A DNA stretch of 10,563 bases from Candidatus Puniceispirillum sp. (GTDB lineage: Bacteria; Pseudomonadota; Alphaproteobacteria; Puniceispirillales; Puniceispirillaceae). The notes beneath the pieces are model-generated. The model made no database searches. It was not told the DNA's origin and worked only from the letters and a program-made list of their open reading frames with translations. Made by a program: the position numbers and the translations under genes. Below are positions 1-8,373 of this stretch, in pieces. Position 1 is the stretch's first letter; each line of letters starts with the position of its first letter. The stretch is taken from positions 1 through 10,563 of the forward strand of contig JADHOU010000029.1 of NCBI GenBank assembly GCA_016778825.1. Reading direction: 5' to 3'.

Positions 1-1015
1 CATTCATGGCTAGCAAATTCACTGGAAAGCTGGTTTGCAGCCTTGTATGGCGATAGAGCTGGTTCAGCACCACGTCACCCGACGCATCGCGCTTGATCTC
101 GATCACAACCCGCATGCCGTTACGGTCAGATTCATCACGGATATCGGAAATGCCTTCAATTGTCTTTTCACGAACCATTTCACCAATACGTTCGAGCAAT
201 TGCGCCTTATTCACCTGATAGGGAATTTCGTGAATGATAATCGCTTCACGATCTTTGGCGTTGGTCTGGACCTCGGCCTTTGCCCGCATGATGATCGAGC
301 CGCGCCCATTGGCATAGGCTTCCCGAATGCCGTGCCGCCCCATGATCAGGCCGCCAGTTGGAAAATCAGGCCCCGGAACAATGACGTTAATTTCTTCGGT
401 AGTGATCTCGGGATTGGCAATATAGGCCTCACAGGCGGCAATCACCTCACCCGGATTATGCGGTGGAATATTGGTTGCCATGCCAACCGCGATACCATTT
501 GCGCCATTCACCAGCAGATTTGGATATTCGGCGGGAAGAACTGTTGGCTCTAGTTGGGTTTCGTCATAATTGGCGATGAATTCTACAGTGTTTTTGTCGA
601 TATCGCGAAGCAGGCTTTCGGCCGAGCGGGCAAGCCGTGATTCGGTGTAACGCATCGCGGCGGCCGGATCACCATCCACTGATCCAAAATTGCCCTGCCC
701 GTCAACTAATGGCAGGCGCATCGAGAAATCCTGCGCCATCCGCACCATGGCTTCATAAATCGATGAATCGCCATGCGGGTGATAGTTACCCATGACATCA
801 CCAACAACACGCGCCGATTTACGCGGAGGCTTTGACCAGTCGTAATTGCCCTCCATCATGGCGTAAAGAATGCGGCGATGAACCGGCTTTAGGCCATCAC
901 GCACATCGGGAAGCGCACGCGAAACAATCACGCTCATGGCATAATCCAAATAGGATTTGCGCATCTCCTCCGAAATCGAAATTGTTGGATTGGTCGAATC
1001 GGTTATGTCGGTCAC
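1..1015 (-). CDS. gyrA: DNA gyrase subunit A, N-terminal part (cut by window edge)
   Basis: GyrA is the breakage-reunion subunit of the GyrA2GyrB2 topoisomerase that introduces negative supercoils. About 338 residues are visible of the roughly 870-920 usual, and the gene runs off the left edge. Read on the minus strand, it shows [21 protein letters not shown] near residue 21, [11 protein letters not shown] near 66, [17 protein letters not shown] near 79, and AAAMRYTE with the active-site tyrosine at about 123 (E. coli Tyr122). In the quinolone-determining region the E. coli Ser83 position is Ser, Ala84 is Ser and Asp87 is Glu. I chose GTG at 1015 because the protein then begins [10 protein letters not shown] and matches the family length before the conserved block. 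An in-frame ATG at 1063 would add 16 residues with no family likeness. GyrA is preferred over ParC because of [11 protein letters not shown] and the overall alphaproteobacterial GyrA match. It lies 217 bases downstream of ssb, separated by a terminator, so it probably has its own promoter. Confidence 0.96.
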   Translation of the reverse strand, partial: MTDITDSTNPTISISEEMRKSYLDYAMSVIVSRALPDVRDGLKPVHRRILYAMMEGNYDWSKPPRKSARVVGDVMGNYHPHGDSSIYEAMVRMAQDFSMRLPLVDGQGNFGSVDGDPAAAMRYTESRLARSAESLLRDIDKNTVEFIANYDETQLEPTVLPAEYPNLLVNGANGIAVGMATNIPPHNPGEVIAACEAYIANPEITTEEINVIVPGPDFPTGGLIMGRHGIREAYANGRGSIIMRAKAEVQTNAKDREAIIIHEIPYQVNKAQLLERIGEMVREKTIEGISDIRDESDRNGMRVVIEIKRDASGDVVLNQLYRHTRLQTSFPVNLLAMN

Positions 1016-1069
1016 GCCATTGTTCTTTCTTCCTTTGGAAGGGCAAGTGAGCCATTCCCGCATCGCTCA

Positions 1070-1093
1070 GTGACAATGCAAAGACAATGTCAC
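1070..1093. promoter_or_regulatory. Inverted repeat GTGACA-N12-TGTCAC upstream of gyrA
   Basis: A perfect 6-bp inverted repeat (1070-1075 and 1088-1093) lies about 55 bases upstream of the gyrA start. It overlaps a direct repeat of GACAATG at 1072-1078 and 1083-1089. The size and position would suit a protein-binding site or a leader hairpin for gyrA. No regulator is known for it from the sequence alone, and a repeat this short can arise by chance. Confidence 0.3.
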
Positions 1094-1167
1094 AAGTTAC
1101 ACACAATATTTACACGATTTATGCAAGCTATGACACCAAATATTGTAGTTTTGGCCGTTTTTTCGGC

Positions 1168-1204
1168 AAAAAAAACGGTATCTTGCCGTGTAAACGAGAT
1201 ACCG
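1168..1204 (-). terminator. Intrinsic terminator of ssb
   Basis: Read on the minus strand just after ssb, CGGTATCT (1204-1197) pairs perfectly with AGATACCG (1183-1176) across a 13-base loop. Eight consecutive T residues (1175-1168) follow directly. This is the standard form of a Rho-independent terminator and starts 29 bases beyond the ssb stop codon. It implies that most ssb transcripts end before gyrA. Confidence 0.8.
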
Positions 1205-1232
1205 AATTAAATATGGTTTTTAAGATATTGAT

Positions 1233-1724
1233 TTAGAATGGAATATCGTCATCCATGTCATTTGAACTGCGCATTGGTGGCGGGCTTGATTGGCCACCGG
1301 CTGCCGGGGCTTGATCATGGCTGACCTGATTGCTGCTGTAGCCGCCGCTATCGCCCATGCTGGATGAGTCGCCACGTCCACCAAGAAGTGTCATTTCCCC
1401 ACGGTAACGTTGCAGAACCACTTCGGTTGTGTATTTTTCAACCCCCTGCTGATCGGTCCATTTGCGGGTCTGCAACTGGCCTTCGATATAGCATGTCGAG
1501 CCTTTGCGAAGATATTGCTCGGCGATCCGGCCAAGGGCGTCGTTAAAGATGACAACGCGATGCCATTCGGTCTTTTCGCGCTGTTCGCCGGTGTTTTTAT
1601 CCTTCCAACGTTCGGAAGTTGCGATTGATAGATTGACGATTTTGCTGCCGTCTTGTGTTGACCGCACTTCAGGGTCGCGCCCTAGATTGCCAACTAGGAT
1701 GACTTTGTTAACGCTGCCTGCCAT
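1233..1724 (-). CDS. ssb: Single-stranded DNA-binding protein SSB
   Basis: SSB coats single-stranded DNA in replication, recombination and repair, and recruits partner proteins through its C-terminal tip. The 163-residue length is normal. The N-terminal OB fold begins [21 protein letters not shown] and keeps the aromatic DNA-contacting residues of E. coli SSB (Trp40, Trp54, Phe60, and Trp89 for E. coli Trp88). From about residue 115 the protein is a Gly/Ser/Gln/Pro-rich disordered linker ending in the acidic tip DMDDDIPF, which binds partner proteins. The start is ATG at 1724, preceded by a good Shine-Dalgarno GAGGAG at 1741-1736. An in-frame TTG at 1742 overlaps that site and would only add MRSKIA. 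The gene is divergent from uvrA, upstream of gyrA in the same direction, and followed by its own terminator. Confidence 0.98.
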   Translation of the reverse strand: MAGSVNKVILVGNLGRDPEVRSTQDGSKIVNLSIATSERWKDKNTGEQREKTEWHRVVIFNDALGRIAEQYLRKGSTCYIEGQLQTRKWTDQQGVEKYTTEVVLQRYRGEMTLLGGRGDSSSMGDSGGYSSNQVSHDQAPAAGGQSSPPPMRSSNDMDDDIPF

Positions 1725-1779
1725 TGCGATTTTGCTCCTCAATGAAATATGTTTTGAATTTTTAAAGCTAAAATAATCT

Positions 1780-1837
1780 GCCGATTTACCAGTTCAGATT
1801 ACCCATGCTGGTGAGGGTATGACAAGGATAAATCGGC
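1780..1837. repeat. 9-bp inverted repeat in the ssb-uvrA divergent region
   Basis: GCCGATTTA (1780-1788) is repeated as its perfect reverse complement TAAATCGGC (1829-1837), 40 bases apart. A smaller nested pair, ACCAG (1788-1792) with CTGGT (1808-1812), lies inside. It sits 55-113 bases upstream of the ssb start, so it could form a stem in the ssb leader or be a paired operator. A weak ssb promoter-like sequence (TTGTCA, 16 bases, GGTAAT, minus strand, about 1825-1798) overlaps it. The remainder of this 264-base gap shows no open reading frame of its own and no clear terminator. Confidence 0.35.
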
Positions 1838-1988
1838 CATCGTTCGGATCAATCGCAAATATGTGAAATTTGCCTATCATAAGCGGCCAAAATGCGATGG
1901 GTTTTGTGAAAATTGCAAATCAGTTTTTAGGCGCTAACGGCCGCGAAAAGACTAGCAAACCGACAGGCAGACGGTCTATAGTCCACCC

Positions 1989-4898
1989 ATGCCAAATGAA
2001 ACTAAAAGAACCCCGCTTGCCAAAAAGGCTCAGCAAACCACCCGCCCTGCCAAAGGCATTGAACCGCGCATGATTTCGGTTCGTGGAGCGCGCGAGCATA
2101 ATCTTGCCAATGTGGACATTGATTTACCGCGTGATCAGCTTGTCGTTTTGACTGGCCTTTCCGGTTCGGGCAAATCATCCCTTGCCTTCGACACGATTTA
2201 TGCCGAAGGCCAGCGCCGTTATGTCGAATCACTGTCGGCCTATGCACGCCAGTTTCTGGATATGATGAATAAGCCGGATGTTGATTTGATCGAAGGCTTG
2301 TCGCCAGCCATTTCAATCGAACAGAAAACAACATCACGCAACCCGAGGTCAACCGTTGGCACGGTTACTGAAATTTATGACTATATGCGGCTGTTGTGGG
2401 CGCGGATCGGTATTCCCTACTCACCAACAACGGGTCTGCCAATTCGCAGCCAAACCGTCAGCCAGATGGTTGATATCTTATTGGCGCTTGATGATGGCGC
2501 ACGGCTATATCTATTGGCGCCAATCGTTCGCGGCCGCAAAGGTGAATATCGAAAAGAGCTTGGCGAATTGCATCGCAAGGGGTTCAGCCGGGTTCGTATT
2601 AATGGCGAAATCTATGATGTTGACGATACGCCAACACTGGATAAGCAGAAAAAACATGATATCGAGGTTGTTGTTGATCGGGTTGTGATCACCGGTGACC
2701 ATGATGAATTGGCAACACGCCTTGCAGATTCGCTGGAAACGGCGCTTGGCCTTAGTGACGGTTTGGTTTTTGCCGATCACGCGGATCATGACGAACGGAT
2801 TGTGTTTTCTGCCAGATTTGCTTGTCCTGATTCGGGCTTTACCATTGATGAGATCGAGCCACGGCTGTTTTCGTTTAATAATCCTTATGGTGCCTGCGGG
2901 GCTTGTGATGGTCTTGGGGTCAAAAGCCATTTTGACGAACAGCTTGTGGTTCCTGATCGCCAAGCCAGCCTTCGCAATGGCGCCTTGGCACCTTGGTCGT
3001 CAAACACGTCTCGCTATTATCTGCAAACGCTGGAATCACTGGCAAAACAATTTAAATTTTCGCTCGATGTGCCATTCAATGATCTTGATGATGATGTTCA
3101 GTCGATCATTCTTCATGGATCGGGCAAAGTGCCTGTTACAATCGATTTTGATGATGGCATGCGGTCATATCGTACGGTCAAGCCGTTTGAAGGGGTTATG
3201 CCCAATCTTGGGCGTCGCTATCGTGAAACCGATTCGTCATGGGTGCGTGACGAGATGGAAAAATACCGGGCGAACCTGCCCTGCACAACCTGCAAGGGCA
3301 AGCGCCTGAAAAATGAGGCCTTGGCCGTCAAAATTGATATGCATGACATATCTGATATTGCCCGTTTATCGATTGCTGATGCACGTCAATGGTTTGTTGA
3401 TTTAAGTGTGAAATTAACTGGTCAAGATTCAGAAATTGCCGCGCGTATTCTAAAGGAAATCAATGAACGGCTTGGCTTTTTGGTCAATGTAGGGCTTGGC
3501 TATCTGGCAATGTCGCGCAATTCCGGCACCTTGTCAGGCGGCGAATCCCAACGTATCCGGCTCGCCTCGCAAATTGGTTCCGGCCTGACAGGCGTTCTTT
3601 ACGTTCTTGATGAACCGTCAATCGGGCTTCATCAGCGCGATAATGACCGGCTGTTATCAACATTGGTTCGGCTTCGTGATCTTGGGAACACTGTTTTAGT
3701 TGTCGAACATGATGAAGAAGCGATTCTGCTGGCTGATTATGTTGTCGATATGGGGCCTGGTGCGGGGGTTCATGGTGGTCACGTTGTTGCCGCTGGCACG
3801 CCCGATGAGGTGATGAACCATCCAGGGTCGCTAACCGGCCAATATTTATCGGGCAAGTTAGAAATTGCCGTGCCGGAAAAGCGTCGTACGCCAAAAAAAG
3901 ACCGGTTTATCCGGGTGGAAAACGCTACAGGCAATAATCTGCAGGATGTTTCGGTAAAATTCCCGCTTGGTGTCATGACCTGTGTTACTGGGGTTTCAGG
4001 TGGCGGTAAATCTACCTTGGTTCTGGAAACCTTATGGAAATCACTTGCGCGGAATTTGCATAAAGCTCGCGAGATCCCTGCCCCGCACAAAGCCATTTAT
4101 GGTGCAGAATTTCTGGATAAGGTTGTTGATATTGATCAATCACCGATTGGCCGGACACCGCGGTCAAATCCGGCAACCTATACAGGTGCCTTTACGCCGA
4201 TCCGCGAATGGTTTGCAGGGCTTCCCGAGGCCAAGGCGCGCGGCTATGCGCCGGGGCGTTTTTCGTTCAATGTCAAAGGTGGACGGTGCGAGGCCTGTCA
4301 GGGCGATGGTCTGATCAAGATCGAAATGCATTTTCTGCCTGATATCTATGTAACCTGCGATGGCTGCAAGGGACGCCGTTACAATCGGGAAACACTGGAA
4401 ATTACCTGGCGCGGCAAATCTATTGCCGATATTTTGGATATGACGGTCGAAGAAGGCGTTGACTATTTCAAGGCGGTGCCATCCATCCGCGAAAAGCTGG
4501 AAACCATGCTTCGTGTTGGGCTTGGCTATGTTCGTATTGGCCAGCAAGCAACCACCCTGTCAGGTGGTGAGGCGCAACGTGTCAAATTATCTAAGGAATT
4601 ATCGCGCCGCGCAACTGGCCGCACGATTTACATTCTGGATGAGCCAACAACTGGTTTGCATTTTCATGATATCGCCAAGCTGCTCGAGGTTCTGCAAGAA
4701 TTGGTCGAACAGGGCAATAGCGTGATTGTGATCGAACATAATATGGATGTGATCAAAACCGCCGACTGGATTATTGATCTTGGCCCTGAAGGCGGCGATG
4801 GCGGGGGCTATATCGTTGCCGAAGGCACGCCTGAACAAGTGGCAAAAGTTGCGGACTCCCATACCGGCACCTATCTTGCCCGTGTTTTAAAAAAGTGA
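1989..4898 (+). CDS. uvrA: UvrABC excinuclease subunit A (damage recognition ATPase)
   Basis: UvrA is the dimeric ABC ATPase that finds bulky DNA lesions with UvrB and starts nucleotide excision repair. The 969-residue length is normal. Visible in order: Walker A GLSGSGKS (56-63); a degenerate first zinc module (Cys279, Ser282, Cys303, Cys306); ABC signature LSGGESQ (515-521) with Walker B Asp541-Glu542; a second Walker A GVSGGGKS (668-675); a complete second zinc finger (Cys767, Cys770, Cys790, Cys793); and a second signature LSGGEAQ (857-863) with Asp884-Glu885. The ATG at 1989 gives a basic 27-residue extension before [12 protein letters not shown] second in-frame ATG at 2070 would start exactly there, and neither has a convincing Shine-Dalgarno sequence. 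TATAGT at 1977-1982 lies only 6 bases before the first ATG. The gene is followed 3 bases later by trmFO, so the two are probably cotranscribed. Confidence 0.97.
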   Translation: MPNETKRTPLAKKAQQTTRPAKGIEPRMISVRGAREHNLANVDIDLPRDQLVVLTGLSGSGKSSLAFDTIYAEGQRRYVESLSAYARQFLDMMNKPDVDLIEGLSPAISIEQKTTSRNPRSTVGTVTEIYDYMRLLWARIGIPYSPTTGLPIRSQTVSQMVDILLALDDGARLYLLAPIVRGRKGEYRKELGELHRKGFSRVRINGEIYDVDDTPTLDKQKKHDIEVVVDRVVITGDHDELATRLADSLETALGLSDGLVFADHADHDERIVFSARFACPDSGFTIDEIEPRLFSFNNPYGACGACDGLGVKSHFDEQLVVPDRQASLRNGALAPWSSNTSRYYLQTLESLAKQFKFSLDVPFNDLDDDVQSIILHGSGKVPVTIDFDDGMRSYRTVKPFEGVMPNLGRRYRETDSSWVRDEMEKYRANLPCTTCKGKRLKNEALAVKIDMHDISDIARLSIADARQWFVDLSVKLTGQDSEIAARILKEINERLGFLVNVGLGYLAMSRNSGTLSGGESQRIRLASQIGSGLTGVLYVLDEPSIGLHQRDNDRLLSTLVRLRDLGNTVLVVEHDEEAILLADYVVDMGPGAGVHGGHVVAAGTPDEVMNHPGSLTGQYLSGKLEIAVPEKRRTPKKDRFIRVENATGNNLQDVSVKFPLGVMTCVTGVSGGGKSTLVLETLWKSLARNLHKAREIPAPHKAIYGAEFLDKVVDIDQSPIGRTPRSNPATYTGAFTPIREWFAGLPEAKARGYAPGRFSFNVKGGRCEACQGDGLIKIEMHFLPDIYVTCDGCKGRRYNRETLEITWRGKSIADILDMTVEEGVDYFKAVPSIREKLETMLRVGLGYVRIGQQATTLSGGEAQRVKLSKELSRRATGRTIYILDEPTTGLHFHDIAKLLEVLQELVEQGNSVIVIEHNMDVIKTADWIIDLGPEGGDGGGYIVAEGTPEQVAKVADSHTGTYLARVLKK

Positions 4899-4901
4899 TT
4901 G

Positions 4902-6266
4902 ATGATGAATGATCTTGCTCCTGTTCATGTGATTGGTGGTGGTCTTGCTGGTTGTGAGGCTGCCTTTCAAATTGCCAGCAAGAGTGTGCCTGTTGTTATC
5001 CATGAAATGCGCCCTACGCGCAAAACCGATGCACATCATAGCGAAGGCCTTGCGGAACTGGTTTGTTCCAATTCGTTTCGGTCAGATGATGCAACGGCAA
5101 ATGCTGTTGGTGTCTTGCATCAGGAAATGCGGATTTTGGGATCTTTGATCTTGCAGGCCGCAGATGCTGAAAAAGTGCCTGCTGGTGGCGCTTTGGCGGT
5201 TGATCGTGACCGTTTCTCTGCCGCTGTTGAGGCCAAAATCAACAGCCACCCGCTGATCACCGTTCAACGTGAAGAAATTACCGATATTCCTGAAGATTGG
5301 CAACAGGTTATCATTGCCACTGGCCCGCTCACTTCGCCTGAACTGGCCGAGTCAATCCGTTGCTGGGGCGGCGAAGATGATCTGGCCTTTTTTGATGCGA
5401 TTGCGCCCATTGTCCATTTTGACAGTGTGAATATGGACGTGGCCTGGTTCCAGTCACGTTATGACAAATCCACTGATGGCGGCGATGGCAAGGATTATAT
5501 CAATTGCCCCATGACACAGCCGCAATATGAAGCCTTTATTGATGCGCTTTTAACCGGCGAGAAAATGTCATTCAAGGAATGGGAAGAAAGCACCCCCTAT
5601 TTTGATGGTTGTATGCCAATTGAAATCATGGCATCACGCGGGCGCGAAACGCTGCGCTGGGGGCCAATGAAGCCAGTTGGCCTTACCAATGCGCATGACG
5701 GGTCTCGCCCCCATGCGGTTATCCAGCTTCGTCAGGATAACGCGCTTGGCACGCTTTATAATATGGTTGGGTTTCAGACAAAGCTGAAACATAGCGAACA
5801 GGTAAGGGTGTTCCAAACGATTCCGGGCCTTGAAAATGCACAATTTGCGAGGCTTGGCGGATTGCACCGTAATACCTTTATCAATTCGCCGCGTCTGCTT
5901 GACCCGCAATTGCGGCTGAAGGCAAAACCGAAATTGCGATTTGCTGGGCAAATTACCGGTGTTGAAGGCTATGTTGAATCGGCCGCGATTGGTTTACTTG
6001 CTGGCCGAATGGCCGCAGCTGAGATACTTGGCAGTGAATGGATTGCCCCACCAGTCGATACCGCGCATGGCGCGCTTCTTGCACATATTACTGGCGGTGC
6101 CATGGCTGATAGTTTTCAGCCAATGAATGTCAATTTCGGCCTGTTTCCTGAATTGCCGGTAAATGAGCGCGGGCGGCGGCCGCGTGGGCGTGACCGTAAA
6201 GCTGCCTATGCCGAACGCGCCTTGACCAGATTGGCTGCATGGGGCAACGCAACAGCGGCGCCATAA
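4902..6266 (+). CDS. trmFO: FAD/folate-dependent tRNA (uracil-54-C5)-methyltransferase TrmFO
   Basis: TrmFO makes 5-methyluridine at position 54 in the T loop of tRNA, using methylenetetrahydrofolate as carbon donor and FADH2 as reductant. This differs from the S-adenosylmethionine-dependent TrmA. At 454 residues it has the family's usual length. The FAD-binding dinucleotide fold is at [14 protein letters not shown] (8-21). [11 protein letters not shown] holds Cys55, equivalent to the B. subtilis catalytic-region Cys53, and [14 protein letters not shown] holds Cys237, equivalent to Cys226. The C-terminal FAD segment [12 protein letters not shown] starts at 349. The protein ends in the basic [11 protein letters not shown] region. 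The start is ATG 4902 or the adjacent ATG 4905. An in-frame TTG at 4899 abuts the uvrA stop. No good Shine-Dalgarno is visible, which fits translational coupling to uvrA. The gene ends 37 bases from the convergent operon. Confidence 0.96.
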   Translation: MMNDLAPVHVIGGGLAGCEAAFQIASKSVPVVIHEMRPTRKTDAHHSEGLAELVCSNSFRSDDATANAVGVLHQEMRILGSLILQAADAEKVPAGGALAVDRDRFSAAVEAKINSHPLITVQREEITDIPEDWQQVIIATGPLTSPELAESIRCWGGEDDLAFFDAIAPIVHFDSVNMDVAWFQSRYDKSTDGGDGKDYINCPMTQPQYEAFIDALLTGEKMSFKEWEESTPYFDGCMPIEIMASRGRETLRWGPMKPVGLTNAHDGSRPHAVIQLRQDNALGTLYNMVGFQTKLKHSEQVRVFQTIPGLENAQFARLGGLHRNTFINSPRLLDPQLRLKAKPKLRFAGQITGVEGYVESAAIGLLAGRMAAAEILGSEWIAPPVDTAHGALLAHITGGAMADSFQPMNVNFGLFPELPVNERGRRPRGRDRKAAYAERALTRLAAWGNATAAP

Positions 6267-6303
6267 GCCTGATTGCGAAAATCCCCCGCTTTTCAGACCC
6301 AAA

Positions 6304-6966
6304 TTACTTTGGTGGTCCAAATAGCTGCCATGCCAGCATATACCACACCAGCGCCGGATGGTTGGCGTCTGCATTGGGGCGTTGCATATAGCGAAGCCAG
6401 CAGGCCGCCAGATACAAAAACGACCGTTTTTGTCCAGCATCATCGCGGCGAAGACTGCTGATCTGAGGCCTTTTCAAGGGCACTGCTGAATGTGGTTTTT
6501 GCCCGCGGATTGCGTGATGCAATTGATGGCCAATATCGGTGGCAATTGCCGATTGCGCCGCCTGCCCCATATGTTTGGCGACAAGCGCCCAAACTGCCGC
6601 CCAGCCATCAATATTGTCGCGATTTTCATCATGGCAGGAGGTTTGCCAATGGCCGATTAAATCAATAATGTCTGACTGTAACCCGTCATGGGTGTGAAAT
6701 TGTGCATGCAATTGTGTGACGAGCGGGGCTGTTTGAGTGGCGCTGTCAGATAAGGCATCAACCCACCATTGAACGCGGATTGCGGCAAGAAGTGACTCGC
6801 TTGGGATGTGAAGTGCCGAATCAAGTGCAGCCGCAAGATCGAATATCGAGGCGGCAAGACATTGGTCCTTGGCCGCTTCAAACATTAAACAAAGCGCCAA
6901 GGGACGGCCAAGCGGATGATCGCTATCACGCAATGCAGTTAATGCGGTTTTGGTGTTATCGGTCAT
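6304..6966 (-). CDS. Squalene/phytoene synthase-like protein, NDUFAF6-type, probably non-catalytic
   Basis: This is a 220-residue protein related to the trans-isoprenyl diphosphate synthase (squalene/phytoene synthase) family. The clearest mark is AAIRVQWWVDAL (61-72), matching the conserved IRLQWWRDAL helix of the bacterial NDUFAF6-like branch. The preceding FDLAAALDSAL corresponds to the first helical segment. The two Asp-rich DxxxD metal-binding motifs needed for prenyl diphosphate chemistry are not visible, so carotenoid or squalene synthesis is unlikely. Family members of this kind are usually about 260-290 residues, so this one is short. Human NDUFAF6 assists respiratory complex I assembly, and a similar role here is inference. 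It is the last gene of the minus-strand yajC-secD-secF-Mth938 run, 26 bases after the Mth938-domain gene, and converges with trmFO. No strong Shine-Dalgarno precedes ATG 6966. Confidence 0.72.
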   Translation of the reverse strand: MTDNTKTALTALRDSDHPLGRPLALCLMFEAAKDQCLAASIFDLAAALDSALHIPSESLLAAIRVQWWVDALSDSATQTAPLVTQLHAQFHTHDGLQSDIIDLIGHWQTSCHDENRDNIDGWAAVWALVAKHMGQAAQSAIATDIGHQLHHAIRGQKPHSAVPLKRPQISSLRRDDAGQKRSFLYLAACWLRYMQRPNADANHPALVWYMLAWQLFGPPK

Positions 6967-6992
6967 GCAAACTAAATCATACGAGAAATTGT

Positions 6993-7430
6993 TTAGGCAA
7001 CGTCATAAAGGCCGGTAACGGCATCGCGCCCTTCGCTCATCAGCACATTCCATGTGCGGCAAGCCGCCGGCGTTGACATAACCTCAAGCGCAATCCCATG
7101 ATGGCGAAGTGCCGCAGATAAATCATTCATTGGATCCATTGGCGCGCCGCCAACTCCAAGAATAAATAAAGGCGGAAAATCATCGCCAAAATGCGGCAAA
7201 AGATCATCAATTGTCAATGTTTCGGGTTTAGCTGGCGGTGTCCAGATTGCCGTTTGGCGTGGGTGCACCAATACCGAACCGCTGTAGCGTTCACCGGAAA
7301 TGCGAAAGCTATTGCCGCCATAGCCATGGATCAATTGCAGATCGCTGGCAGCTTCAAAGCTGCGGATTTCAACAAGGTCACTTGATGCGTCGCTAGGTGA
7401 CTTCGGGCTAGGTGGTTTAGGTTCGTTCAT
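6993..7430 (-). CDS. Mth938-domain protein (NDUFAF3-like, formerly DUF498)
   Basis: This is a 145-residue soluble protein of the Mth938/DUF498 family, to which human complex I assembly factor NDUFAF3 belongs. Family marks are IHGYGGNSFRISG (34-46), GSVLVHP (51-57), LGVGG (91-95) and the C-terminal PAACRTWNVLMSEGR (121-135) with its conserved Cys124. Residues 1-18 form a Pro/Ser-rich tail. The start is ATG 7430, which overlaps the last 14 bases of secF in another frame. The reading frame is open further upstream inside secF, but that would add unrelated sequence. The overlap argues for translational coupling with secF. The biochemical activity of bacterial members is unknown. Context and homology suggest a role in membrane protein or complex I biogenesis, which is inference. 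Confidence 0.88.
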   Translation of the reverse strand: MNEPKPPSPKSPSDASSDLVEIRSFEAASDLQLIHGYGGNSFRISGERYSGSVLVHPRQTAIWTPPAKPETLTIDDLLPHFGDDFPPLFILGVGGAPMDPMNDLSAALRHHGIALEVMSTPAACRTWNVLMSEGRDAVTGLYDVA

Positions 7431-8358
7431 ATTCAGGCTTTTCAACGCCATTATCGTCATCATCATCGCCGCGCTTAATGTCAAAACGTGACAAAAGGCC
7501 AACGGCAACAAACACTGATGAATAAGTGCCGATCAAAACACCCCAGATCATCGCAATGGCAAAATCACGAAGCACGGCACCGCCAAAAATTACAATTGCC
7601 ATCAAAGCAAGCAGGGTTGTGACCGAGGTCATAACGGTTCGTGAAAGGGTTTCGTTCAAGGATTTGTTCAAAATATCGCCGAGGCTATAGGATTTATAGC
7701 GGCGTAGATTTTCACGGACACGGTCAAATACCACAACCGTATCATTGATCGAATAGCCAGCGATGGTCAAAATTGCTGCCACGGTTGCCAAATTAAACTC
7801 GAAATTTGTCAGCGCGAAAAGCCCAATCGTTGATAAAACATCATGGGTAAGCGCCAAAATCGCAGCGATTGCAAACTGCCACTCAAAACGGAACCAGATA
7901 TAGACCATGATTGCCAAAAGCGCACAAACAACCGCCAAAATGCCTTTTTCAGTCAGTTCAGCACCAACCGTTGGTCCGACAAATTCGGTTCGTCGGATAT
8001 CATAATCGCTGCCAAGCGTATTGCCAACAAGTTGGATCGCGGCGATTTGCGCCTTTTCGTCACCATCTTGGCGTTGAATTCGGATCAGGATGTCGGTTTC
8101 GGTGCCAAAGCCTTGAAGGCTGATATCACCAAGACCCAAGGATTCAAGGTCATCACGAAGACCCGAAATATTGGCAGGACCTGTGTTATGGCGCGCTTCG
8201 ATAAGAATACCGCCTTTGAAATCAATGCCAAGATTCAGCCCTATAATGGCAAAAAGCCCAATCGATCCGGCGACAAGCAATGAAGATAAAACAAAAGCAA
8301 GCCGATAGAATTTTAGAAAATTGATCGACGTGCTTTCAGGAACAAGTTTTAGACGCAT
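7417..8358 (-). CDS. secF: Protein translocase subunit SecF
   Basis: SecF pairs with SecD in the inner membrane and uses the proton motive force to pull secreted proteins out of the SecYEG channel on the periplasmic side. The 313-residue length is normal. The first membrane segment is about 20-40. The family motif GIDFKGGILIEA (44-55) begins the periplasmic domain, which runs to about 135. Five more membrane segments follow, roughly 138-158, 162-182, 190-210, 245-262 and 268-290. GYSINDTVVVFDRVREN (201-217) is the conserved RND-type segment with the functionally important Asp. The cytoplasmic tail carries five consecutive aspartates (298-302). The gene starts 15 bases after secD with AGAAGGG upstream of ATG 8358, and its 3' end overlaps the Mth938-domain gene. 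Confidence 0.97.
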   Translation of the reverse strand: MRLKLVPESTSINFLKFYRLAFVLSSLLVAGSIGLFAIIGLNLGIDFKGGILIEARHNTGPANISGLRDDLESLGLGDISLQGFGTETDILIRIQRQDGDEKAQIAAIQLVGNTLGSDYDIRRTEFVGPTVGAELTEKGILAVVCALLAIMVYIWFRFEWQFAIAAILALTHDVLSTIGLFALTNFEFNLATVAAILTIAGYSINDTVVVFDRVRENLRRYKSYSLGDILNKSLNETLSRTVMTSVTTLLALMAIVIFGGAVLRDFAIAMIWGVLIGTYSSVFVAVGLLSRFDIKRGDDDDDNGVEKPEYERT

Positions 8359-8373
8359 AGGTTAGAACCCTTC

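Noticed and set aside
35..553. Long plus-strand open frame of 172 codons
   Set aside because: It lies antisense to gyrA, which is unmistakable on the minus strand, and the product resembles nothing.
1233..1742. Longer ssb starting at TTG 1742
   Set aside because: The TTG overlaps the Shine-Dalgarno GAGGAG that serves ATG 1724, and MAGSVNKV is the family start.
2511..2963. Minus-strand 150-codon open frame inside uvrA, plus 2695-3309 on the plus strand in another frame
   Set aside because: Both are shadows of uvrA, whose motifs continue without interruption through this region.
3990..4013. Second UvrA Walker A reads GVSGGGKS rather than GVSGSGKS, possibly a damaged site
   Set aside because: The essential Gly-Lys-Ser is intact and the Ser to Gly change is a tolerated variant that I recall from related UvrA proteins.
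6267..6303. Possible bidirectional terminator between trmFO and the convergent operon
   Set aside because: Only a 5-bp GAAAA/TTTTC pairing with an 8-base loop is present and no proper T-run follows on either strand.
7843..8283. Plus-strand 146-codon open frame
   Set aside because: Antisense to secF; the composition reflects codon use of the opposite strand and no family is recognisable.
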